Positions 1 through 6,286 of a stretch of DNA of 8,716 nucleotides are shown here, one piece after another. The stretch is taken from assembly GCA_031288885.1 (NCBI GenBank), contig JAITQP010000262.1, positions 1 to 8,716 of the forward strand, written 5' to 3'. The notes under the pieces are model-generated. The model searched no databases and had not been told where the DNA came from. It saw only the letters and a list, made by a program, of their open reading frames with translations. How positions within the stretch are numbered: the stretch's first letter is position 1; every line of letters starts with the position of its first letter. The stretch comes from Prevotellaceae bacterium (GTDB lineage: Bacteria > Bacteroidota > Bacteroidia > Bacteroidales > UBA932). Made by a program: the position numbers and the translations under genes.

Positions 1-1
1 C

Positions 2-112
2 CCCGCAAAAGAGGTGGAGGAGCACATCCGCGCCGTTACCGCCGAGCAAGTGCGCGCCTTGGCCTGCGAGGTGTTTAATCCGGAGACCATGTCATCGCTA
101 ATTTATGAATAA
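2..112 (+). CDS. C-terminal end of a probable M16 (pitrilysin-family) peptidase, partial
   Basis: Only the last 36 codons are present, read in the frame that ends with TAA at 110-112. The peptide contains EEHIRAVTAEQVRALACEVF and ends in SLIYE. This resembles the closing helix of bacterial M16 zinc peptidases, where a pattern like 'ITAEDVQRVANKYFNPEKLSTLIYE' is common. In that family the catalytic HxxEH site is in the N-terminal half, outside this window, so activity cannot be judged. The assignment rests on C-terminal resemblance alone. The gene converges with the FGE-like gene that ends at 240. Confidence 0.6.
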   Translation, partial: PAKEVEEHIRAVTAEQVRALACEVFNPETMSSLIYE

Positions 113-148
113 TGATTAACGATTAATGGCGCAAGGCGTGCGCTGTAG

Positions 149-169
149 GGGCGGGTTTCAAACCCGCCC
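149..169. repeat. Near-perfect GC-rich palindrome in the convergent spacer
   Basis: GGGCGGGTTT (149-158) is followed by one central base and then AAACCCGCCC (160-169), a perfect 10-bp inverted repeat. It is preceded by GTAG, so the unit reads TAGGGGCGGGTTT and so on. Palindromes of this composition occur as dispersed intergenic units in various bacterial genomes, which is general knowledge and was not searched here. No T run follows on either strand, so it is not a classical intrinsic terminator. It may still help stop transcription between the two convergent genes. Confidence 0.6.
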
Positions 170-184
170 ACAATAACAACAGCA

Positions 185-217
185 AACCCTAACAGAATTT
201 AAAATCCCGTTAGGGTT
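185..217 (-). terminator. Hairpin after the FGE-like gene, possible weak terminator
   Basis: AACCCTAAC (185-193) and GTTAGGGTT (209-217) form a 9-bp perfect stem with a 15-nt loop, 23 nt past the stop codon of the minus-strand gene. There is no real T tract (TGCTGTTG follows on the minus strand), so termination would be weak or factor-dependent. The position between convergent genes fits a terminator role, but the function is inferred. Confidence 0.35.
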
Positions 218-239
218 GAGAAGATGCCGATAGAAAAAC

Positions 240-1589
240 TTATTGCGCAGGTAAAACCACGCGGAAGCCAATGGCGCCATTGCGATTGCTGGCTGACCAC
301 GAGGGATAGCGAGCAAAAACACGGAGCCATTCGGAGTGAGGATTGTCCCAACCACCGCCGCGTATTACTCGGTAAGTGCCGCTCTCGGGACCTTTCGGGT
401 TAGTTGCTGCAGCATTGGTATAAGCGTCGTACCAATCATAAATCCAATCCCAAACGTTGCCGGACATATCGTAAATACCAAGCCTGTTAGGCTTCTTCTG
501 ACCTACCGGATGCGTCGTGGAGGAGTTCCCGATGTGCCATCCTACCTCATTAACATCGTTGCTCCCGCTATACAGAAGGTTTTCGCACGTAGCAGCGCCG
601 CTGCCTCCATCGCCCTTGCACCCGCGTGCTGCGTACTCCCACTCTGCCTCCATCGGTAAACGATAGCCATTATAGTTGGAGTTTAGAGTTACGGTGGTTT
701 GATTAATAGCGTAAGCAGGCTTCAAACCTAACTTCCCGCTCAGCACGTTGCAAAACTCTACTGCTTCGTACCAAGTTATGTACTCCATCGGTCGCTGGTC
801 GTCACAGAGCACATTGCCGCAACGAGCACTACCAGTGTAGGTGTCAGCGGCGTTTCCCCCCCAGTAAAAGTAATTCTCTTTTCCAGTCCCAGCCATCACC
901 GCATTCCACTGCGCCTGCGTTATCGGATACTTCCCTATGCTGAAGTTGCTCACTGCTACAGAATGCAGAGGTAGTTCGTTGGTCTTACAATTAACTTGTT
1001 CAGCAGTGCACCCCATGGTAAATGTTCCTCCCTCTACGCGCACCATCTCAATATCCAACTCCGCAGGGTAGCTACGCGCGGGGGCGGGAGCGCTACGCTT
1101 ACGCTCCGGCCCCTCCAGCTGCTTTGTTAGCGCTAAAGATACTCTTGGCAGGTCGCCCTCAACTATGCCGGTACGAATGTAGCGGCCTTTGCCGGATAGC
1201 TTGCTGTCTTTCGTGTCAATGAGCTGCGCCAAAAACATGTGGTCGTTGCCTTTGATGTCGTCCGTAACTAAGCATATCGTAGATATGCCGTTTGTTCGTC
1301 CCCACTCGGCAAGCGCGTTTCGGTCTATGCTCCTCGCGCCTTGCGTGCGCAGCTCGGTGAGCTTCGCCTTTACGGGGTCAGCGGCGCCGGATAGCATCGT
1401 GTAGCGGCTATTGCGGTTAAGCTCGGCGCCTATCTTCTGAGCAAGCGCGTCACCCAACGCATCAGTTTGCATACCCACAACAAATACGACCAGCGTGGGC
1501 TTGCCGGAGCCTTGCGCTCCGGCGGTCATCGTGCCTGTTGCTCCAATGAGCAGCAGGGCACACAAATAAATTTTGTAACTCTGCTTCAT
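240..1589 (-). CDS. Secreted protein with CsgG/FlgO-like N-terminal half and catalytically degenerate FGE-sulfatase (SUMF1) domain
   Basis: This is a 449-residue protein with a signal peptide (residues 1 to about 25, ending TAGAQG), so it should act in the periplasm or at the surface. Residues about 30-160 look like the alpha/beta fold of CsgG/FlgO-type or TolB-N-type domains (LVVFVVGMQTDALGDALAQK, later GISTICLV). This is an inference from pattern. Residues about 178-447 are an FGE-sulfatase domain: VEGGTFTMG at 185-193, RLPMEAEWEYAARG at 310-323, GIYDMSGNVWDW at 371-382, RGGGW at 410-414, GFRVV at 441-445. True formylglycine-generating enzymes carry two copper-binding cysteines just after the GGS motif. 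Here those positions are N416 and W421, so sulfatase activation is unlikely and a binding or structural role fits better. Cysteines occur in close pairs (194/201, 257/262, 324/335), probably disulfides. The start is supported by the signal peptide. No promoter is evident within the 75 bases upstream. Confidence 0.85.
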   Translation of the reverse strand: MKQSYKIYLCALLLIGATGTMTAGAQGSGKPTLVVFVVGMQTDALGDALAQKIGAELNRNSRYTMLSGAADPVKAKLTELRTQGARSIDRNALAEWGRTNGISTICLVTDDIKGNDHMFLAQLIDTKDSKLSGKGRYIRTGIVEGDLPRVSLALTKQLEGPERKRSAPAPARSYPAELDIEMVRVEGGTFTMGCTAEQVNCKTNELPLHSVAVSNFSIGKYPITQAQWNAVMAGTGKENYFYWGGNAADTYTGSARCGNVLCDDQRPMEYITWYEAVEFCNVLSGKLGLKPAYAINQTTVTLNSNYNGYRLPMEAEWEYAARGCKGDGGSGAATCENLLYSGSNDVNEVGWHIGNSSTTHPVGQKKPNRLGIYDMSGNVWDWIYDWYDAYTNAAATNPKGPESGTYRVIRGGGWDNPHSEWLRVFARYPSWSASNRNGAIGFRVVLPAQ

Positions 1590-1641
1590 CTTTTTTTGTT
1601 TTTTTTATTGATTGCGCTTACTCTATTTACAGGATTTTCAG

Positions 1642-1654
1642 CATAACCTCCTTT
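1642..1654 (-). other. Perfect Shine-Dalgarno-like AAAGGAGG before a five-codon ORF in the FGE leader
   Basis: On the minus strand AAAGGAGG (1654-1647) precedes ATG (1644-1642) by 2 nt. The reading frame is ATG CTG AAA ATC CTG TAA (MLKIL). The spacing is too short for normal use, and Bacteroidota rarely depend on Shine-Dalgarno pairing, so translation is doubtful. It lies between the upstream terminator and the FGE-like start codon, so it would be in the mRNA only if transcription reads through. Confidence 0.15.
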
Positions 1655-1664
1655 GGGTGTAGGC

Positions 1665-1692
1665 AAAAAAATAGCGGACTTAACTTATCCGC
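1665..1692 (-). terminator. Intrinsic terminator ending the structured RNA
   Basis: On the minus strand GCGGA (1692-1688), a 9-nt loop and TCCGC (1678-1674) form a 5-bp GC-rich stem. It is followed after TA by seven consecutive T (1671-1665). This is the classical Rho-independent layout and lies 75 nt before the start codon of the FGE-like gene. It would end the RNA transcribed from the promoter at 1899-1906. Part of the 3' strand and T tract (1675-1668) is also complementary to 1817-1824 in the same transcript. Confidence 0.65.
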
Positions 1693-1893
1693 CGTTGAGG
1701 TTGTAGGAAATACCCAATCTACAAATAAGTAAGCCCGCATTGCTGCGGCTTTTCTACTTATTCTTTTAGATTTTCTTTGAAACTTCCTACATTTCAACGG
1801 AAAGAATATAGCAAAAGCTATTTTAGTATGTCACTTTGTGCCTGTTGGCACGCTCTTTATCTTCTTCTACATAAAATTTTCATTTTAAATTAA
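1665..1893 (-). ncRNA. Candidate structured RNA: small RNA or attenuating leader of the FGE-like gene
   Basis: The stretch has no long ORF but has all the parts of an RNA gene. A promoter match lies at 1899-1906, giving a 5' end near 1893-1890, and the terminator ends at 1665, for about 225-230 nt. Hairpins in 5' to 3' order on the minus strand are: GTGCC/GGCAC (1851-1847 with 1842-1838), ATAGC/GCTAT around TTTT (1821-1817 with 1812-1808), and a long arm 1800-1692. The long arm stacks five helices: 1800-1794 with 1698-1692 (7 bp), 1791-1784 with 1709-1702 (8 bp), 1772-1767 with 1721-1716 (6 bp), 1762-1755 with 1731-1724 (8 bp), and an apical stem 1750-1744 with 1739-1732 with one bulged base. 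That is about 36 pairs, interrupted by an asymmetric internal loop. A long arm with an internal bubble loosely recalls 6S RNA, but I see no motif that establishes this. tmRNA, RNase P RNA and SRP RNA hallmarks are absent. A nine-codon ORF (MKILCRRR) near the 5' end is probably chance. Confidence 0.6.
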
Positions 1894-1898
1894 CGGTG

Positions 1899-1931
1899 CA
1901 AATATACGAATAATTATTTTAATTGTCCAAA
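1899..1931 (-). promoter_or_regulatory. Bacteroidota-type promoter for the structured RNA
   Basis: On the minus strand TATATTTG (1906-1899) matches the Bacteroidota -7 consensus TAnnTTTG exactly. A TTTG (1931-1928) lies 21 nt upstream, where the -33 element is expected. Transcription would start near 1893-1890 and run toward the FGE-like gene. It is the only promoter in the window with good matches to both elements. Confidence 0.6.
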
Positions 1932-1933
1932 TT

Positions 1934-2001
1934 GGGGTGAAAAATATTGCTCCATTGCGCTCCGGCTGCTTTGCTGCGTCATAACGGGCAGGTTTCACCC
2001 C
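1934..2001. repeat. Short element bounded by a 9-bp inverted repeat
   Basis: GGGGTGAAA (1934-1942) and TTTCACCCC (1993-2001) are perfect inverted copies flanking 50 nt of mixed-composition sequence. The interior contains CTCCGGCTGCTTTGCTGCG and is more GC-rich than the AT-rich DNA around it. It has no coding potential. It may be a small dispersed repeat or a remnant mobile unit. No target-site duplication is obvious. Confidence 0.35.
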
Positions 2002-2172
2002 CGCTACGTTAGCAACTCTTACTTGTTATTCACTATTCGTTAATTCTTATTTAATATTAAAAGGGAAATTAGCGCGCGCCCATATCGTTTTATATGCAAC
2101 CGAAACGAACACTTACTGTGTTGCACACCCCGCTAAAGAAAAAGCTTATCGATCGTTTTTTATACGCAGCAA
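2002..2172 (+). other. Upstream region of the PorP/SprF-family gene, no clear promoter
   Basis: This non-coding stretch carries AT-rich sequence and a CG-rich patch (GCGCGCGCCC near 2080). I found no exact TAnnTTTG on the plus strand. TATCGTTT near 2093 is the nearest resemblance but does not match the consensus. The bases just before the ATG at 2173 are A/T-rich with no Shine-Dalgarno sequence, as is usual for this phylum. Confidence 0.3.
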
Positions 2173-3150
2173 ATGAAAAATTACTATTTACGCGCATTTA
2201 TGCTACTTGCCGCTGTGCTGCTTTACGCAGCGCGGGGCCATGCGCAGCAGGGGGTTATCTTTAGCCAGTACGCTTTTAACGGGCTGGTGCTCAACCCCGC
2301 ATATGCAGGCTACAAGGAAAAATTCAACTCCACGGTGCTCTACCGCAACCAGTGGGCAAACATAGAAGGCTCGCCAACAACCATTTCGCTGCTCGTTGAC
2401 GGGGCTATGCTGAACAACCTGCTGGGCGTGGGCGGGCACATCATGAGCGACAAGGTGGGCGTGCAGCAAACCCTGTCGTTTTTTACGGACTACTCCTACC
2501 GCGTCCAGCTGGACAGGCAGGGCACGCGCCTTGCCTTTGGGCTGTCCATCGGCGCAACGCAGCTCAGCCTCGACGAAACCATGGTGCGCCTCCACGACAA
2601 CCACGACCCGCTGCTGACGGGCGGGCTGCTCGGAAAGCCCGTCTTCCGCCCCGACTTCAACGTGGGGGTATTTCTTGACCACAAGCGGTTTTCGCTGGGG
2701 CTGTCCGCTACCGAGCTGTGGCGGGACTACAAGCTGGTGCAAAAAAATCCGCAGCTCTACTTCACGGCGGCAACGCTCATCCCCATCAACCGGCACTACA
2801 TCATTAAGCCATCCATCTTCTACAAGGACGACTTCATCATGCAGCCCAGCATTGACCTTAACGTTTTCCTCCTGATGAGGGACAAGGTGTGGCTGGGGGT
2901 GCTCTGGCGCAACGGGCTGCCGCTCAAAAGCCGGCTGGACAAAACCGTGCGGGGCGAAGCGTTCTACAGCTCGCTCAACGCGCTCACATTCTTGGCCGAG
3001 CTCTTTGTGTCCGACAACCTCTACCTCGGCTACGCCTACGACTTCCCGCTGAGCAAGCTAAATCAGGTGACGCTCCACACGCACGAGGTTATGCTGGGAT
3101 TTACCATGGGAAAAAAGGCGCAGCGCGTGCTTACGCCAAGGTATTTTTAG
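2173..3150 (+). CDS. PorP/SprF family outer-membrane protein
   Basis: This is a 325-residue protein with a signal peptide of about 24 residues (cleavage after GHA). The mature start, IFSQYAFNGLVLNPAYAG, is the hallmark of the PorP/SprF family (usual form FSQYMFNPLYLNPAYAG). The body alternates short polar and hydrophobic beta-strand-like segments, and the protein ends in TPRYF, consistent with an outer-membrane beta-barrel. Length is normal for the family. Family members include type IX secretion components, but Bacteroidota genomes carry several paralogues, often beside OmpA-like genes and far from the secretion locus. Membership therefore does not prove a secretion role, and I give no symbol. 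The start is supported by the signal peptide. The next gene begins 63 nt later on the same strand, so the two are probably co-transcribed. Confidence 0.92.
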   Translation: MKNYYLRAFMLLAAVLLYAARGHAQQGVIFSQYAFNGLVLNPAYAGYKEKFNSTVLYRNQWANIEGSPTTISLLVDGAMLNNLLGVGGHIMSDKVGVQQTLSFFTDYSYRVQLDRQGTRLAFGLSIGATQLSLDETMVRLHDNHDPLLTGGLLGKPVFRPDFNVGVFLDHKRFSLGLSATELWRDYKLVQKNPQLYFTAATLIPINRHYIIKPSIFYKDDFIMQPSIDLNVFLLMRDKVWLGVLWRNGLPLKSRLDKTVRGEAFYSSLNALTFLAELFVSDNLYLGYAYDFPLSKLNQVTLHTHEVMLGFTMGKKAQRVLTPRYF

Positions 3151-3207
3151 TAATGGTTAATGGTTGGTGATTAATAGTTGATTTTAATTATTAACATTTA
3201 ATATAAC

Positions 3208-3219
3208 GGAGGAATGATG
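3208..3219 (+). promoter_or_regulatory. Ribosome binding site bearing on the choice between tandem ATG codons
   Basis: GGAGG (3208-3212) lies 1 nt before ATG 3214 and 4 nt before a second ATG at 3217. If this site is used, the spacing favours 3217. Only one methionine differs, so the product is essentially unchanged. Confidence 0.4.
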
Positions 3220-5541
3220 GCTGCAAATAGCTTACAACTCAGGGGGGCGCATCTGCTGCCCACGCTAAGGGCGCTCGCCGGCTCGGCGCAGCGCTCAAAA
3301 TTCTTGCGGGCGGCGCTGCTGCTGTTGCTGCTGGTAGCGCTGGGCTATCGGGCGGCGCAGGCGCAGGTAATTGAGCAAAAGCGGGCAGAAGAATTTGTGG
3401 CGGCCGGCGAGTACCAAAAGGCGTTAGCCCTGTACGAGGAAATAAACAGCAAGCGCTCGACGCTGGAGTCTGCGCTGGACTTGGCGGACATCAACATTAA
3501 GCTGCGCCGCTACGTTGAGGCCGAAAAGTACTACCGCCTTGCCACCACCTACCCCGATTGTCCGGCGGAGGCGTACCACAACCATGGCAACGTGCTGATG
3601 TTCGTTGGCAAGTACGAAGAGGCGCGAAAAGCTTACGTCATCTTTGCCGCGCGCGGGGGCGACCCGTCCGTTGCGCGCGAGTGCATCTCGTCGTGCGACA
3701 GCGCCTTCGCCATTGCCAAGCGTCCGCCGTTCTTTTCCATCAACAACGAGCGAAGAATAAACACGCGCTACTCGGAGTTTGCCGCCACCATGCACGACGA
3801 CTACGTTGCCTTCACCTCCGACCGCCCCATCGGCTACCAGCCTACCGACCGGAACGAGCTCGAGGCAACCTTTGCCACGCTGGAGGGGGTGGGTAAGGAT
3901 ACCGCCATCCAGCTGCTGCTGCGCAACGCGCAAGACCCCACCAACATAGTGCGGTTTAGCCGGATAAACCAGCACGACCAAGCCAAGGCGGCGCACTCCA
4001 AGTACGACGGCGATAAGTATAACCACTCCCTGTCGGAAAGCGACAAGGTAAAGCGCAGGGAGGAGCTGGCAAAGGAGCGCAAGCGGCTGGAAAAGCTGCG
4101 GGACAAGAAACGGAAAATCTACGGCGGAACGGGGAAACCCTACCTCAACATGTACCTCTCCAGCTTCCAAAAGGACCAGCCCAACGAGGGCAACGGCATT
4201 GTGGGCAGCTACGTGTGGACGTCGCCCATCATGCTGCCCGCGCCGCTCAACACCGGCGAGCACTCCGGCCCCTGCTGCTTTACCCCCGACGGGAACACCA
4301 TGTACTTCTGCTTCTCCGAAGCGTTCGACGAGGCCTCCGTGAGCGGGGTAAGCCACGTGGGTATTATGATTTCCTACAAGGAGCAAGGCGCGTGGAGCGA
4401 CCCCGCCCAGTTTCCCTACAACAGCCGCGCCACCTACTCCGTGGGGCACCCCTGCATATCCAGCGACGGGCGCACCATCTACTTCTCGTCCGACATGCCG
4501 GGGACGCTGGGCGGGCACGACATCTTTAAGTGCGAGCTGGACGCAAGCGGCGAGTGGGGAAAACCCGAAAACTTGGGGAGCGTAATCAACACCCCGCACG
4601 AGGAGCTGTTCCCCACGCTGGACAGCGAAAACACGCTTTACTTCAGCTCCGACGGCCACCCGGGGCTGGGCGGGCAGGACTTATTTAGGGCTATCGGCAA
4701 GTCCGGCGCGTGGACTTCCGTAGAAAACCTGCGCGCGCCGGTCAACACCAGCGCCGACGATTTTTCGCTCGTCTTTCTCCCGAACTCCAAAATGGAGGGG
4801 CTGTTCTCCTCCAACCGGCTGGGCGGCTACGGCGGCGACGACATTTACTCCTTCAAGCGCCTCACCTCGCCGATAAAAATAACGCCCGTGCCGCAAGAAA
4901 AGTACCTGCTTGCCATCACCGTGGTGAACAGGGCGGACTCCGCGCCCCTCGCCAACGTGCGGCTCACGCTCTCCGACGAAAAGTCCCAGAAAGCGCGCAG
5001 CCTCTCCTCCGACGGCGTGGGCAAAGCCTACTTCACGGTAACGCCCAACAGCACCTACAGCCTCTCCGCCGAGGCTTCGGGCTTTCTCCCCGCGCAGGCG
5101 GAGGACATCGCCACCGGCAAGATTAAGCCGGGCGAAAGCATCAGCATACTCCTCCCGCTCGACCCGCTGGTGAAGGGCAGCGCCTTTAGGGTGAATAACG
5201 TGTACTACGACTACGGCAAGGCTGTCCTCAAAAAGGCGGCGTTTAAGGAGCTCAACAAGGTGGTGAAGTTTATGAAGATGAACCCCGACGTGAGGATTGA
5301 GCTCAGCTCGCACACCGACTCGCGGGGAGGCTTTTTGGGCAACATGTCGCTGTCGCAGCAGCGGGCGGAGTCGTGCGTAGCCTACCTCGTTGAAAAGGGG
5401 ATAAGCCGGAAGCGGATAGTGCCCAAGGGCTACGGGCCAACAAAGCTGCTCATAAAAAACGCCAAAACCGAAAAGCAGCACGCCAAAAACCGCCGTACCG
5501 AAATTAAGATTTTGGAGGTGGGGAAGAAAAAGAAAAAATAG
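3214..5541 (+). CDS. TPR / PD40 beta-propeller / OmpA-C outer-membrane-associated protein (PorE-like architecture)
   Basis: This 775-residue protein has domains in the same order as PorE of Porphyromonas gingivalis. A long signal peptide has a hydrophobic core at about 33-44 and likely cleavage after AAQA (residue 50). TPR-like helices span about 52-165. PD40/WD40-like propeller strands follow in about 345-546 (SSDGRTIYFSSD at 417-428, LYFSSDGHPGLGGQDLF at 475-491, LGGYGGDDIYSF at 536-547). A carboxypeptidase-regulatory-like beta-sandwich spans about 562-650. The OmpA peptidoglycan-binding domain spans about 655-767, with SHTDSRG at 699-705, QQRAES at 715-720 and NRRTEI at 759-764. The likely role is to tether the outer membrane, and perhaps the neighbouring PorP/SprF-like barrel, to peptidoglycan. 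No lipobox is seen, so it is probably soluble in the periplasm. A charged segment at about 276-302 (EELAKERKRLEKLRDKKRK) looks like an inserted coiled coil. The C-terminus is a run of lysines. Confidence 0.92.
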   Translation: MMAANSLQLRGAHLLPTLRALAGSAQRSKFLRAALLLLLLVALGYRAAQAQVIEQKRAEEFVAAGEYQKALALYEEINSKRSTLESALDLADINIKLRRYVEAEKYYRLATTYPDCPAEAYHNHGNVLMFVGKYEEARKAYVIFAARGGDPSVARECISSCDSAFAIAKRPPFFSINNERRINTRYSEFAATMHDDYVAFTSDRPIGYQPTDRNELEATFATLEGVGKDTAIQLLLRNAQDPTNIVRFSRINQHDQAKAAHSKYDGDKYNHSLSESDKVKRREELAKERKRLEKLRDKKRKIYGGTGKPYLNMYLSSFQKDQPNEGNGIVGSYVWTSPIMLPAPLNTGEHSGPCCFTPDGNTMYFCFSEAFDEASVSGVSHVGIMISYKEQGAWSDPAQFPYNSRATYSVGHPCISSDGRTIYFSSDMPGTLGGHDIFKCELDASGEWGKPENLGSVINTPHEELFPTLDSENTLYFSSDGHPGLGGQDLFRAIGKSGAWTSVENLRAPVNTSADDFSLVFLPNSKMEGLFSSNRLGGYGGDDIYSFKRLTSPIKITPVPQEKYLLAITVVNRADSAPLANVRLTLSDEKSQKARSLSSDGVGKAYFTVTPNSTYSLSAEASGFLPAQAEDIATGKIKPGESISILLPLDPLVKGSAFRVNNVYYDYGKAVLKKAAFKELNKVVKFMKMNPDVRIELSSHTDSRGGFLGNMSLSQQRAESCVAYLVEKGISRKRIVPKGYGPTKLLIKNAKTEKQHAKNRRTEIKILEVGKKKKK

Positions 5542-5562
5542 GGGGGAGAGATTTCGTATTGG

Positions 5563-6042
5563 TTATCTCCAATCTTCAAATGTTTCCATAAAATCAATCT
5601 TTTGCACCGACGGAACCCTGAAGCTCATTACCGTTTTTCCCTGATAGTTGGTTACAGCAAAATCGCCCATGGTTATGATGTCCATACCGATAAGCAACCC
5701 CACACTGTTATCGAAAGATAGCTCTTCACATTCGGTTACGCGGGCATTCAACGTAATATTCGTTTTATTCAGCGTAATATTTACGTAGTAAACATTAACC
5801 CTTTTTTTCCCGTGCACTCCACGCGCTATTGCCCGCGTAATAGCACGCAAACCCAGCGCTTTTGCCGCTGATTTTGTTACCACAGAATTCGTTGCGCCTG
5901 TGTCCCAAAGGCCTGTTGTCTGAAGCACTTGTTGTGTTAATACGTTTTTCAACTCAACAGGCGTGATAATCCGGTTATTTATGCTCGGATAGTGTCCCGT
6001 GAGTGCTTGTATTTGTACTGGTGTAGATTGTGTTGTCGGCAT
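5563..6042 (-). CDS. Retropepsin-like aspartic protease, clan AA
   Basis: This is a 159-residue protein starting at the ATG at 6042-6040. The catalytic signature is LWDTGATNSVVT (residues 45-56) with D47 as the catalytic aspartate. A second half-motif, LLIGMDIITMGDF (residues 116-128), corresponds to the hydrophobic-hydrophobic-glycine segment of retropepsins. With a single Asp motif, it would act as a homodimer. A loop rich in glycine and basic residues (RGVHGKKR, 74-81) may be the flap. There is no signal peptide or membrane segment, so it is probably cytoplasmic. The frame is open for 43 more codons upstream, but those overlap the preceding gene and look non-conserved, while 6042 lies 4 nt after that gene's stop. 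The partner gene, the coupling and the AT-rich composition suggest an acquired two-gene module. The substrate is unknown. Confidence 0.8.
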   Translation of the reverse strand: MPTTQSTPVQIQALTGHYPSINNRIITPVELKNVLTQQVLQTTGLWDTGATNSVVTKSAAKALGLRAITRAIARGVHGKKRVNVYYVNITLNKTNITLNARVTECEELSFDNSVGLLIGMDIITMGDFAVTNYQGKTVMSFRVPSVQKIDFMETFEDWR

Positions 6043-6046
6043 AGGG

Positions 6047-6286
6047 CTAAGCAAAATATACGCATGGTGAGTAGAAATTTTGGGTGTAGGCTTCCTCTCC
6101 TTCCGTACATTCCTGTATAAGGAACGTCCCCGGCTCGTACTTTTCTGCTGTTTTGAACAGTGCCTCATCAAAAGTGTCGTAAGCGCCTACTACTTTGGTG
6201 CCCACAATAACAACAAATCGGTTATTATACTCTTTCACCAATTCATTTTGGTGCTTCAAGTAATATTTAAATTCTTTGTCAAGCAT
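6047..6286 (-). CDS. Small DUF5678-like protein upstream of the retropepsin gene
   Basis: This is a 79-residue protein with no signal peptide. The N-terminus is a charged amphipathic helix (MLDKEFKYYLKHQNELVKEY). It is followed by RFVVIVGTKVVGAYDTFDEA, which resembles the 'KYVALVDGKVVAYGDTFEEA' pattern of DUF5678 proteins, then a conserved-looking tail GTFLIQECTEGEEAYTQNF. The function is not known. It ends with TAG 4 nt before the aspartic protease start, so the two are almost certainly co-translated. From memory, small proteins of this kind often precede retropepsin-like proteases in Bacteroidota and Cyanobacteria. This suggests a partner, inhibitor or substrate-presenting role, which is inference. 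Confidence 0.7.
   Translation of the reverse strand: MLDKEFKYYLKHQNELVKEYNNRFVVIVGTKVVGAYDTFDEALFKTAEKYEPGTFLIQECTEGEEAYTQNFYSPCVYFA

Noticed and set aside
1647..1655. ACCTCCTTT on the plus strand as a 16S rRNA 3' end
   Set aside because: Only the last few bases match. There is no preceding rRNA sequence, so it is a chance occurrence.
1665..1893. tmRNA, RNase P RNA or SRP RNA
   Set aside because: No tRNA-like ends with CCA, no conserved RNase P core and no SRP Alu or tetraloop motif were found on either strand.
3424..4659. A 411-codon open frame on the minus strand opposite the OmpA-type gene
   Set aside because: It is the antisense shadow of a GC-rich coding sequence. Its protein is a valine/glycine/arginine-rich mix with no domain pattern, while the plus-strand frame has clear TPR, PD40 and OmpA motifs.
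5545..5570. GGAGA/TCTCC hairpin after the OmpA-type gene as a terminator
   Set aside because: It has only 5 bp with a 16-nt loop and no T tract, and it overlaps the protease coding end.
6043..6171. A 43-codon N-terminal extension of the aspartic protease
   Set aside because: It overlaps the upstream 79-codon gene in another frame, and its basic, low-complexity sequence has no place in retropepsins. The ATG at 6042, 4 nt after the upstream stop, is a better start.
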